Made by a program: the position numbers and the translations under genes. Shown here piece after piece: positions 1 through 5,715 of a DNA stretch of 6,590 nucleotides. The stretch's first letter is position 1; each line of letters starts with the position of its first letter. Origin of the DNA: Thiodiazotropha sp037384445 (GTDB lineage Bacteria; Pseudomonadota; Gammaproteobacteria; Chromatiales; Chromatiaceae); NCBI GenBank assembly GCA_037384445.1, contig JARRNY010000140.1:1-6590 (forward strand). Reading direction: 5' to 3'. The notes below the pieces were generated by a model. That model saw only the letters and a program-made list of their open reading frames with translations. It had not been told where the DNA came from and did no database searches.

Positions 1-946
1 CCACCAGTCGCGCATCTTCGAGAAGGCGCTGCGCACCCACAACATTCCCTACCTGCTGAGCGGCGGCACCTCCTTCTTCTCCCGCGCCGAGGTGAAGGAT
101 GTCATGGCCTATCTGCGCCTGCTGGCCAACCCGGACGATGACAGCGCCTTCCTGCGTATCGTCAACACTCCACGCCGGGAGATCGGTCCCAACACCCTGG
201 AGAAGCTCGGCACCTATGCTCAGGAACGCGGCATCGGCCTGCTACCCGCCTGTACCGAACTGGGGCTGCAGTCACAGCTGAACAGTCGCGCTCAGCAACG
301 GGTAGAGGCTTTCGCCCAGCTGATCGACCACTTCGCCCGCGAGGCCGAGCGAGACCCCGTCAGTGCGGTCAAACAACTGGTGACGCAGATCCAGTATCAC
401 GACTGGGTACGCGAGAACGCCAGCAGCGACGCCGTGGGCGACCGGCGCATGGAGAACGTCACCGATCTGATCGACTGGCTCAACGCGCTGCAGAAGGGCG
501 AACTGCAGGAGAAGACCCTGGGCGAGATGGTCACCCATCTGACCCTGATGGACCTGCTGGAGCGGCAGAACGAGGAGGAGGACCCGGACCAGGTCCACCT
601 GATGACTCTGCATGCCGCCAAAGGACTGGAGTTTCCCCACGTCTTCCTGATCGGCATGGAGGAGGAGCTGCTGCCCCACCGCAGCAGCATCGAAGAGGAC
701 AATATCGAAGAGGAGCGCCGCCTGGCCTATGTGGGCATCACCCGCGCCCAACGCAGCCTCACCCTCACCTACGCCGCCAAGCGCAAGCGCTTCGGTGAAA
801 TGGTCGCCTGCGAACCGAGCCGCTTCCTGCAGGAGTTGCCGGAGGAGGACCTGCGCTGGGAGGGACGCGGCAGTCAGCTCAGTCCGGAGGAGAAGCAGGA
901 GCGGGGCTCGGCCCACCTGGCCAACCTGAAATCACTGCTTTCGTAA
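1..946 (+). CDS. rep: ATP-dependent DNA helicase Rep, C-terminal half (5' end outside window)
   Basis: This is the 3' part of a superfamily 1A 3'-5' DNA helicase, in frame from base 2 with about 314 residues visible. E. coli Rep is 673 residues, so roughly half is missing upstream. Visible landmarks are the SGGTSFFSRAEVKD segment at the start of the 2A region (about 56-100), helicase motif V (VHLMTLHAAKGLEF, about 593-634) and motif VI (EEERRLAYVGITRAQ, about 707-751). The C-terminal tail ends in SHLANLKSLLS-like sequence (here AHLANLKSLLS), as in Rep rather than UvrD or PcrA. By family knowledge Rep uses ATP to move on single-stranded DNA, clears proteins ahead of the replisome and helps replication restart in the cytoplasm. 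No frameshift is seen and the gene ends in TAA. UvrD is the alternative, but the motif context and tail favour Rep. The GTG at 92 is an internal valine, not a start. Confidence 0.93.
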   Translation, partial: HQSRIFEKALRTHNIPYLLSGGTSFFSRAEVKDVMAYLRLLANPDDDSAFLRIVNTPRREIGPNTLEKLGTYAQERGIGLLPACTELGLQSQLNSRAQQRVEAFAQLIDHFAREAERDPVSAVKQLVTQIQYHDWVRENASSDAVGDRRMENVTDLIDWLNALQKGELQEKTLGEMVTHLTLMDLLERQNEEEDPDQVHLMTLHAAKGLEFPHVFLIGMEEELLPHRSSIEEDNIEEERRLAYVGITRAQRSLTLTYAAKRKRFGEMVACEPSRFLQELPEEDLRWEGRGSQLSPEEKQERGSAHLANLKSLLS

Positions 947-990
947 GCCGCCGAAAACCGCTTTCCCTAAACCCTTCGATCGGTTATTCG

Positions 991-1043
991 GTGGGGCAGG
1001 GCCCCACTCACGATGACCAGGTAGGGCGGGGCCCTGCCCCGCC
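991..1043. repeat. Paired GC-rich hairpins (REP/BIME-like) after rep
   Basis: Two perfect short hairpins sit side by side: GTGGGGC-AGG-GCCCCAC at 991-1007 (7-bp stem) and GGCGGGGC-CCT-GCCCCGCC at 1025-1043 (8-bp stem). Their cores are also reverse complements of each other: 993-1005 pairs with 1028-1040 over 13 bases. The block can therefore fold either as two small hairpins or as one long stem with a 22-base loop. Nested symmetry of this type is typical of extragenic palindromic repeats. It lies 44 bases after the rep stop, so it could protect or end the rep transcript, but no T-tract follows, so it is not a classic intrinsic terminator. Whether it is repeated elsewhere in the genome cannot be seen here. 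Confidence 0.7.
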
Positions 1044-1126
1044 ATGTCGCGTTGAGATAACGTTCTGCACCCTGCTTCAATCTCCCCCCAGCCAATCGCC
1101 ATTGTCACAAAAAAAGACGCCATGGC

Positions 1127-1155
1127 TTGACAACATCCAAATATTTCACTAATTT
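1127..1155 (+). promoter_or_regulatory. Probable sigma-70 promoter of the GbsR/MarR-like regulator gene
   Basis: A perfect -35 hexamer TTGACA lies at 1127-1132. After a 17-base spacer comes a weak -10 (TAATTT, 1150-1155, 3 of 6 matches). The -10 overlaps the left arm of the inverted repeat at 1153-1170. A DNA-binding protein sitting on the repeat would block RNA polymerase, which suggests negative autoregulation. The -35 is clear; the -10 assignment is an inference. Confidence 0.6.
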
Positions 1156-1170
1156 CTGTCAATACAGAAA
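1153..1170. promoter_or_regulatory. Operator 1: TTTCTGT-N4-ACAGAAA inverted repeat
   Basis: This is a perfect 7-bp inverted repeat with a 4-base spacer (CAAT). It lies 17 bases before the regulator start codon and overlaps the predicted -10 and transcription start. The same arms and the same spacing recur before the next operon (1907-1926). An 18-bp dyad of this kind is what a dimeric winged-helix protein would bind, and the adjacent GbsR/MarR-type gene is the obvious candidate. The repeat is seen directly; the binding partner is inferred. Confidence 0.75.
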
Positions 1171-1187
1171 CCAAGGAATACCAACCG

Positions 1188-1730
1188 ATGCACCTCTCGC
1201 CCACCATGCAGAAATTTGTCCTCCACTGGGGCGAGATGGGCTCGCGCTGGGGAGTCAACCGCACCGTGGCCCAGATCCATGCTCTGCTGTTCCTGGCCAA
1301 TGATCCCCTCACCGCCGAGGAGATTGCCGAAACGCTCAGCGTCGCCCGCTCCAATGTCAGCACCAGCCTCAAAGAGTTGCAGTCATGGGGACTGGTACGG
1401 GTGACTCATGTCATGGGCGACCGGCGCGACCACTTCGAATCCCTGAAGGATGTCTGGGACATCTTTTTCGTCATTGTCGAAGGGCGCAAGCGGCGCGAGT
1501 TAGACCCCACCCTCACCACCCTGCGCGAGTGCATGCTGGAGAGTGAACACGACCCGGACACCCCCAAACAGACCAAGCAGCGCATCGGAGAGACTCTGGA
1601 GTTTCTCGAACAGACAATGAGCTGGTTCGACCAGATGCGCCGGGTAGACCGCCCGCTGCTGCTCAAACTGATGAAGTTGGGCAGTAAGGTGCAGGGACTG
1701 CTGAGCATGGGGGCAAAGCGGAAATCCTGA
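1188..1730 (+). CDS. GbsR/MarR-family transcriptional regulator
   Basis: This 180-residue cytoplasmic protein resembles the COG1510 (GbsR) branch of the MarR superfamily. A winged helix-turn-helix spans about residues 25-85. LTAEEIAETL is the first helix of the HTH, SVARSNVSTSLKEL (51-64) is the recognition helix, and GDRRDHFES (77-85) forms the wing; that wing sequence is typical of the GbsR group. Residues 86-150 are mostly helical and charged, probably for dimerisation, and the C-terminus is basic. The start is ATG 1188, with AAGGA at 1173-1177, 10 bases upstream; a later Met (residue 7) would lose conserved sequence. The gene is followed by a terminator-like hairpin and then by a three-gene operon preceded by the same inverted repeat. 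It is therefore probably an autoregulated local regulator of that operon. GbsR in Bacillus responds to choline, but nothing here indicates which ligand, if any, is sensed. Confidence 0.85.
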   Translation: MHLSPTMQKFVLHWGEMGSRWGVNRTVAQIHALLFLANDPLTAEEIAETLSVARSNVSTSLKELQSWGLVRVTHVMGDRRDHFESLKDVWDIFFVIVEGRKRRELDPTLTTLRECMLESEHDPDTPKQTKQRIGETLEFLEQTMSWFDQMRRVDRPLLLKLMKLGSKVQGLLSMGAKRKS

Positions 1731-1746
1731 TGGTTCAACCGGTGTG

Positions 1747-1792
1747 GTGCCAATTCGCCATGCCACCGAGTGAATCGGCACGACGCTTTTTT
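1747..1792 (+). terminator. Possible intrinsic terminator after the regulator gene
   Basis: A stem with arms GTGCCAATTC (1747-1756) and GAATCGGCAC (1772-1781) pairs over 10 positions with one A-C mismatch. A run of six T follows at 1787-1792. The five-base gap between stem and T-run and the 15-base loop make it less than ideal. It lies 17 bases past the stop codon and would separate the regulator transcript from the downstream operon. Confidence 0.5.
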
Positions 1793-1885
1793 ATACCGGA
1801 GTTTCCCAGGGCTGGTTACCCCTCGGAATACCCTCACAACCCGACTGACAGAGTGACTATCCCGATCACCGAAAGCTGACAAGAG

Positions 1886-1892
1886 ACAGAAA
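1886..1892. promoter_or_regulatory. Extra operator half-site ACAGAAA upstream of operator 2
   Basis: The heptamer ACAGAAA matches the right arm of both full operators exactly. It starts 33 bases before the right arm of operator 2 (1919), close to three helical turns, so both would face the same side of the DNA. No matching left arm is seen at the expected position. It may be a weak accessory site or chance. Confidence 0.35.
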
Positions 1893-1906
1893 AAATTTAC
1901 CCATTG

Positions 1907-1926
1907 ATTTCTGTCTGTACAGAAAT
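1907..1926. promoter_or_regulatory. Operator 2: ATTTCTGT-N4-ACAGAAAT inverted repeat
   Basis: This perfect 8-bp inverted repeat has a 4-base spacer (CTGT) and lies 20 bases before the start codon of the SDR-DoxX gene. The core TTTCTGT-N4-ACAGAAA is identical to operator 1 at 1153-1170. No good -35/-10 pair could be assigned here; a -10 placed as at operator 1 would be TGATTT (1905-1910), which is poor. Repression or activation therefore cannot be decided from position alone. Confidence 0.75.
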
Positions 1927-1946
1927 TACCGACACAAGAGGCAAGC

Positions 1947-3245
1947 ATGCACGTACTCATCACCGGCGCCAGCGGCTTTATCGGCTCCCATCTCACACTG
2001 GCCCTATTACAGCAGGGTCATCAGGTCTCTGCAGCGGTTCGCAATCCGGCCACCGTGCATCACCTTCACCCCCAGGCCAAAGCCGTTGCAATCGATTTCA
2101 CCCAGGCTATCGAGCCTGCCGACTGGTTGCCTGCACTTCGAGGGGTGGATGCGGTGATCAATGCGGTCGGCATCATCCGCGAGTCGGGTAGACAGACCTT
2201 TCATACCCTGCACGAACAGGCCCCTATCGCCCTCTTCCAGGCCTGTGAAATGGCGGGTGTAGAGCGCGTGATCCAGATCTCCGCCCTGGGCGCCGACGCG
2301 GCGGCCGAGAGCCGATACCACCTGAGCAAAAAGGCGGCAGACGATCTGCTGGCGCAGAGCTCACTCGCCTGGACCATCCTGCGCCCCTCCATCGTCTACG
2401 GACCGGGTGCGCGCAGCATGGCCCTGTTCAAGGCCCTGGCGGCGCTGCCGGTGACACCCCTGGTCAACCGGGGCGAACAGCAGATCCAACCGATCCATGT
2501 GGCCGATCTGGCCCGAGCGGTTGAGCACTGTCTGACGCCCGAGGGACCGACTGGGGTCCGTATCGATCTGGTCGGGCCGCAGCCGGTCAGCTTCCGCCAG
2601 CTGATGAGCCAGTTGCGTCAGTGGCTCGGTCTGGGCCGCCTGCATCCCCTGGGCATGCCCTACGGCGTCACCCTCGCGGCGGCCAAATTGGGTGGTTTTC
2701 TCGGCACCGCCCCGGTAACGCCGGAGACCGTGCAGATGCTACAGCGGGGCAATACCGGTGAGGTCGCAGAGTTCGTCAGACACTTCGGTTTCACCCCTCG
2801 CAGTCTGCAGACGTCACTTCAATCGGAACCCGCACGACAACCCGAGCAGTGGCATGCCGGGCTGTTTTTCCTACGCCCCCTGCTGCGTTTCACCCTGGCG
2901 CTGATGTGGATCGCCGCCGGTATTGTCTCTGCCCTCATCCATCCCCAGACGGAGAGCTATGCCATGTTGACTGAGATCGGTCTCGCCGGCTGGAGCCAAC
3001 CCGTTGTTCTGTATGGAGCCGCCAGCCTGGACCTGCTACTGGGTCTCGCCACCCTGAGTAACCGCTGGTTGCGGAGCGCCCTCTATGGACAGCTCCTGGT
3101 CATGCTCATCTACACCCTCATCATCAGCGGGTTTCTACCGCTCTGGTGGGTGCACCCCTTCGGGCCGGTGGTGAAAAACCTGCCGATTGCCGTCGCCACT
3201 CTCATGCTGCTGGTCATGCAAAGGAGACCCTCATGGAATATCTGA
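1947..3245 (+). CDS. Atypical SDR (NAD(P)-binding epimerase-like) fused to a DoxX-like membrane domain
   Basis: This 432-residue, two-part protein has an N-terminal Rossmann domain (about 1-230) with the nucleotide-binding motif TGASGFIG (6-13). It also has Y124 and K128 in YHLSK, at the YxxxK catalytic position, and the LRPSIVYGPG segment (145-154) typical of atypical SDRs related to NDUFA9 and YbjT-type proteins. From about residue 310 it becomes hydrophobic, with four likely membrane helices (about 312-332, 351-372, 378-398, 408-425), matching the DoxX-like domain known at the C-terminus of some SDRs. The enzyme domain should face the cytoplasm. The substrate is unknown; an NAD(P)-linked redox reaction on a membrane-associated compound is a reasonable inference. 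The start is ATG 1947, with AGAGG at 1937-1941, 5 bases upstream. It is the first gene of a three-gene operon behind operator 2, and its last 13 bases overlap the next gene, implying translational coupling. Confidence 0.85.
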   Translation: MHVLITGASGFIGSHLTLALLQQGHQVSAAVRNPATVHHLHPQAKAVAIDFTQAIEPADWLPALRGVDAVINAVGIIRESGRQTFHTLHEQAPIALFQACEMAGVERVIQISALGADAAAESRYHLSKKAADDLLAQSSLAWTILRPSIVYGPGARSMALFKALAALPVTPLVNRGEQQIQPIHVADLARAVEHCLTPEGPTGVRIDLVGPQPVSFRQLMSQLRQWLGLGRLHPLGMPYGVTLAAAKLGGFLGTAPVTPETVQMLQRGNTGEVAEFVRHFGFTPRSLQTSLQSEPARQPEQWHAGLFFLRPLLRFTLALMWIAAGIVSALIHPQTESYAMLTEIGLAGWSQPVVLYGAASLDLLLGLATLSNRWLRSALYGQLLVMLIYTLIISGFLPLWWVHPFGPVVKNLPIAVATLMLLVMQRRPSWNI

Positions 3246-3697
3246 TACTGAAATGGATCCATATCCTCAGCGCCATTCTGCTGTTTGGTACCGGCCTCGG
3301 CAGTGCCTTCTATAAATTCTTCAGCGATCGAAGTGGCAACATCAACGCCATTGCCGTCACCAATCGGCTGGTGGTCATTGCCGACTGGATGATCACGACT
3401 CCCACCATCATCATCCAGCCGATCACCGGGTTCTGGATGTTGTCAGTAGCCAATTATGCCGCCATACCCGACTGGATCTGGCTCTCCCTGGCGCTCTACC
3501 TCTTTGCCGGCGCCTGCTGGCTACCGGTGGTGGTGCTACAGATCCGCATGCGGGATCTGGCGCAGCAGAGTATGCAAAGCGGTCAGCCACTGACTGCAGG
3601 ATACTGGCGCATGGCGCGCATCTGGTTCTGGCTCGGCGTACCGGCATTTATCTCGATGGTTGCCGTTGTCTGGCTTATGGTTCTCAAAACAATCTAG
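3233..3697 (+). CDS. DUF2269-like four-helix integral membrane protein
   Basis: This 154-residue, very hydrophobic protein has four predicted membrane helices (about residues 4-26, 46-70, 80-104 and 131-151) and short polar links. The opening KWIHILSAILLFGTGLGSAF, with H10 inside the first helix, fits the DUF2269 family (COG5528) of uncharacterised inner-membrane proteins. H10 and the DW pair (51-52) are the most likely functional polar residues in or near the membrane. The start is ATG 3233, because AAGGAG at 3221-3226 lies 6 bases upstream; the frame stays open further upstream but there it overlaps the SDR gene. The start lies 13 bases inside the preceding gene, so the two proteins are probably made together and may form a complex. 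No function is established for the family. Confidence 0.8.
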   Translation: MEYLILKWIHILSAILLFGTGLGSAFYKFFSDRSGNINAIAVTNRLVVIADWMITTPTIIIQPITGFWMLSVANYAAIPDWIWLSLALYLFAGACWLPVVVLQIRMRDLAQQSMQSGQPLTAGYWRMARIWFWLGVPAFISMVAVVWLMVLKTI

Positions 3698-3709
3698 CAA
3701 GGAGTGACG

Positions 3710-4357
3710 ATGACACAACACGACTTACAAGAGCATGCTCCCATTCGACAGGCCATGGGTTCCGACTGGCCGTCGCTGGGAGAGGTCATCCGGCGCCACT
3801 ACGACCTGCCGCCGCACACTGACACCCGGATGGAGGTCGAAGGAGTCATGGAGGTCGAGGTCTCCCCCGTTGGCCGGCTGTTCGTCACCGCGAGCCGCCT
3901 GTTCGACGCCCTGGTTCCCTTCCCGGGTAAGAATATTCCGGTCAGGGTACGCAACTGGTCACAGGCGGACAGCCGGGCCATGTTCTGGCACCGTACGTTC
4001 AGCTACCCGCAAAAGAGGCCCATCGTCTTTCACTCCCGCATGGAGTACGCCGGTGGCGAAGAGATCGTGGAGTATGTGAAGTACGGTCTGGGTATCCGCA
4101 TGCGGCTATCGAACGAGGGCGAGACCCTGCGCTACGACAGCCGGGGTTACCAGTGGGATCTGGGGCCAGTGACGCTGAGGATTCCCGATTGGCTGCTGCT
4201 GGGTAAAGCCATCATCCGCGAGATACCTGAATCCGATGAGGCATTTCGCGTTGAATTCAGCGTCGATCACCCGATCTGGGGGCGTACCTTCGGCTATGCA
4301 GGGAGGTTTGTCTTTCGGCAGCAGCCGTTACACGAGACTGCCGGGGAAGCACCATGA
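3710..4357 (+). CDS. DUF4166-like soluble protein
   Basis: This 215-residue protein has no signal peptide or membrane helix and is therefore probably cytoplasmic or held at the membrane by its partners. The C-terminal signature HPIWGRTFGYAGRF (187-200) and the alternating strand-like pattern (MEVEGVMEVEVSP, 41-53) fit the DUF4166 family. DUF4166 also occurs fused to dehydrogenases, which agrees with an SDR two genes upstream. The aromatic-rich middle (MFWHRTFSYP, 91-100) and many beta-type segments suggest a barrel that could hold a hydrophobic ligand, but that is an inference. AAGGAG at 3699-3704 lies 5 bases before ATG 3710; the in-frame GTG at 3704 overlaps this ribosome binding site and is rejected as the start. 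It is the third gene of the operon, 12 bases after its predecessor, and is followed by the terminator at 4422-4457. Confidence 0.8.
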   Translation: MTQHDLQEHAPIRQAMGSDWPSLGEVIRRHYDLPPHTDTRMEVEGVMEVEVSPVGRLFVTASRLFDALVPFPGKNIPVRVRNWSQADSRAMFWHRTFSYPQKRPIVFHSRMEYAGGEEIVEYVKYGLGIRMRLSNEGETLRYDSRGYQWDLGPVTLRIPDWLLLGKAIIREIPESDEAFRVEFSVDHPIWGRTFGYAGRFVFRQQPLHETAGEAP

Positions 4358-4421
4358 GCGGGACCGCCATGGCATCCCAGATAAAGCGCGAGGGCCTTCA
4401 GTAGAGTTGCAGGCAAAACAT

Positions 4422-4457
4422 CACCCGTCATTGCAGCAGCAGGCGCAATGACGGGTG
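4422..4457. terminator. Strong stem-loop between convergent genes, probable bidirectional terminator
   Basis: A perfect 13-bp stem (4422-4434 with 4445-4457, arm CACCCGTCATTGC) encloses a 10-base loop. It sits between the end of the DUF4166-like gene (+) and the end of the cytochrome gene (-). Read on the minus strand, the stem is followed by TGATGTTTTG, a short T-rich tail, so it best serves the cytochrome transcript. On the plus strand there is no T-run, so termination there would be weaker. Confidence 0.75.
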
Positions 4458-4478
4458 TGACATCGAGCAGACCGGGAC

Positions 4479-4991
4479 TTAGTGCGAGAGCACCCACTCA
4501 ACGATGGTGCGGATGTCGGCCTCAGGGACCTGAGGATTCGGCGGCATCGGGACGGGACCCCAGACGCCGGAACCGCCAGCCTTTACCTTGGCAACCAGCA
4601 TATCAAGCGCGCCGGCGTCGCCTTTGTACTTGGCAGCGACATCTTTGTAAGCCGGGCCAACCACCTTCACTTCGACCTGATGGCAGGCCAGGCAGCCGGA
4701 CTTGGTAGCCAGGGCAACGACGTCGCCATCAGCGGCCGGTGCTGGTGCTGCCGGTGCTTCGGCAACAGGTGCTTCAGCAGCCGGTGCCTCGGCGGCAGGC
4801 GCTTCAGCAGCGGCGGGCTCGGCAGCCGGCGCAGGAGCGGCGGCAGGCTCGGTCTTGGCCTGACCTTCCACATTGACCTTCCCGATCGGGGCGATACGCT
4901 CGAGCACATCGGCCCGCTCCTCGGCCAGGCTGAGGCCGGAAAGACCCGTCAGGGCAATTAGGGTGAACAGGGATACGGCATTAATCTTCAC
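4479..4991 (-). CDS. Secreted monohaem c-type cytochrome (cytochrome c5 family) with Ala/Pro-rich linker
   Basis: This 170-residue periplasmic electron carrier has a signal peptide at residues 1-23, with likely cleavage after LSLA before EERAD. A short conserved segment, ERIAPIGKVNVEG (31-43), follows. Next is a low-complexity linker (48-87) built partly from EAPAA units, and then a class I cytochrome domain of about 82 residues. Haem is bound at C100-L-A-C103-H104, and M149 in GPVPMPPNP is the probable sixth ligand. The tail WVLSH is typical of the c5 group. The start is GTG at 4991, because GGAGGA at 4999-5004 lies 7 bases upstream and the signal peptide begins exactly there; the longer in-frame ATG at 5063 would put 24 unrelated residues before it. 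By family, it shuttles electrons from respiratory complexes to terminal oxidases or other acceptors. It is transcribed on its own, convergent with the DUF4166 operon. Confidence 0.9.
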   Translation of the reverse strand: MKINAVSLFTLIALTGLSGLSLAEERADVLERIAPIGKVNVEGQAKTEPAAAPAPAAEPAAAEAPAAEAPAAEAPVAEAPAAPAPAADGDVVALATKSGCLACHQVEVKVVGPAYKDVAAKYKGDAGALDMLVAKVKAGGSGVWGPVPMPPNPQVPEADIRTIVEWVLSH

Positions 4992-5052
4992 GGGTTCTTC
5001 CTCCGTTAAACTCGGGGCGCCCAAAACCTGGGCAATTCTGCAAAACCCGGCG

Positions 5053-5058
5053 ATTATA
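5053..5058 (-). promoter_or_regulatory. TATAAT -10 box of the cytochrome gene
   Basis: On the minus strand a perfect TATAAT occurs about 60 bases before the GTG start. The -35 region is poor: TCGAAC with 17-base spacing or TTCGAA with 18-base spacing. The promoter may therefore need an activator or rely mainly on the -10. The T-run and the TTCGAA palindrome just upstream could be a binding site. Confidence 0.55.
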
Positions 5059-5148
5059 CCCACAGGGGTAAAAAAGTTCGAACAACCGCTCCGGGAAAGG
5101 TTATTTTTTCACCTGGGAGGGTTCACCTCCCCGATTCGACACGGCAGG

Positions 5149-5178
5149 TTGGACGCCAACCGCGCCTATCGTTACACT
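5149..5178 (+). promoter_or_regulatory. Possible promoter of tRNA-Arg
   Basis: TTGGAC (5149-5154) and TACACT (5173-5178), spaced by 18 bases, form a plausible sigma-70 promoter. The -10 would end 14 bases before the tRNA 5' end. The match is moderate at both boxes and is supported mainly by position. Confidence 0.45.
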
Positions 5179-5192
5179 ACGCCTCCTATTCT

Positions 5193-5269
5193 GCGCCCGT
5201 AGCTCAGCTGGATAGAGTACCGCCCTCCGAAGGCGGGGGTCACAGGTTCAAATCCTGTCGGGCGCGCCA
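5193..5269 (+). tRNA. tRNA-Arg (anticodon CCG)
   Basis: The 77-base sequence folds as a full cloverleaf. The acceptor GCGCCCG (5193-5199) pairs with CGGGCGC (5259-5265), the discriminator base is G5266, and CCA (5267-5269) is encoded. The D stem GCTC/GAGT includes one G-U pair. The anticodon stem CCGCC/GGCGG (5220-5224 with 5232-5236) holds the loop CTCCGAA, giving anticodon CCG at 5227-5229, which reads CGG arginine codons. The T arm ACAGG-TTCAAAT-CCTGT lies at 5242-5258. It is a single tRNA, divergent from the cytochrome gene. Arginine tRNA genes are known targets for integrating elements; no duplicated 3' end is visible within this window. Confidence 0.97.
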
Positions 5270-5700
5270 ATCATTTCCATGACTTATATAACTCATACAA
5301 GCTTGTTATTGCTACCGAGTAAGCTCGATCGTGAATCCTCGCCTTCCCGAAGGACTGTCACGATACGCAATAAGGCGTAACTCAACACATTTTCGCGAGT
5401 CTGACCTTGCCTGGAGTTTGAGACTAGTTAAGATTCTGCATGGATCAGGAGGTCTTTTAGCTGTAGAGTCTAGCGACGTCAGATATAGCGCGAACACAGG
5501 GATTGTGGTGGCGACGGAGCACGCCCGCTCAAATCATCTGCTCTGCCCTCTCCCAATCAATGTCTCTTTTGTGATGGTGCTGTATCGCCATTCATTCACT
5601 AGCTCATAGGCTTACGGACCACCGACAGGAAGCGATCAATACGATCAACAAGCATAAACCACCAGGCCCAAGGAAATAGGAGCCTTTAAAAGACTACGAA
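5270..5700. other. Lower-GC stretch without a convincing gene between tRNA-Arg and the PAAR-like gene
   Basis: GC is about 48 % by hand count over 5281-5700, against about 65 % in a sampled line of the following gene (5941-6000). Short open frames exist on both strands (for example 5331-5609 +, 5312-5497 -), but none has a recognisable product or a good ribosome binding site. Small symmetric elements are a 10-bp palindrome ACAAGCTTGT (5297-5306) and a 5-bp hairpin TACGC/GCGTA (5364-5379). No intrinsic terminator with a T-run follows the tRNA. The stretch may hold the promoter of the PAAR-like gene or the decayed edge of an inserted region. Confidence 0.6.
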
Positions 5701-5715
5701 ACAAGGAGATGTTCA

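Noticed and set aside
272..916. Open frame of 214 codons on the minus strand
   Set aside because: It is antisense to rep, whose helicase motifs fix the real frame and strand.
4992..5063. Longer start (ATG 5063) for the cytochrome gene
   Set aside because: It would add 24 residues ahead of a normal signal peptide and cover the -10 box and the ribosome binding site; GTG 4991 is better supported.
5082..5107. T-run after a possible AACC/GGTT stem on the plus strand
   Set aside because: The stem is only 4 bp and there is no plus-strand gene upstream that would end here.
5115..5131. Hairpin GGGAGG/CCTCCC between the cytochrome and tRNA genes
   Set aside because: No T-run follows on either strand in the right place and no transcript is expected to end there, so it is not called a terminator.
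5331..5609. Open frame of 92 codons after the tRNA
   Set aside because: No ribosome binding site, no recognisable domain and base composition unlike neighbouring genes; coding cannot be supported.
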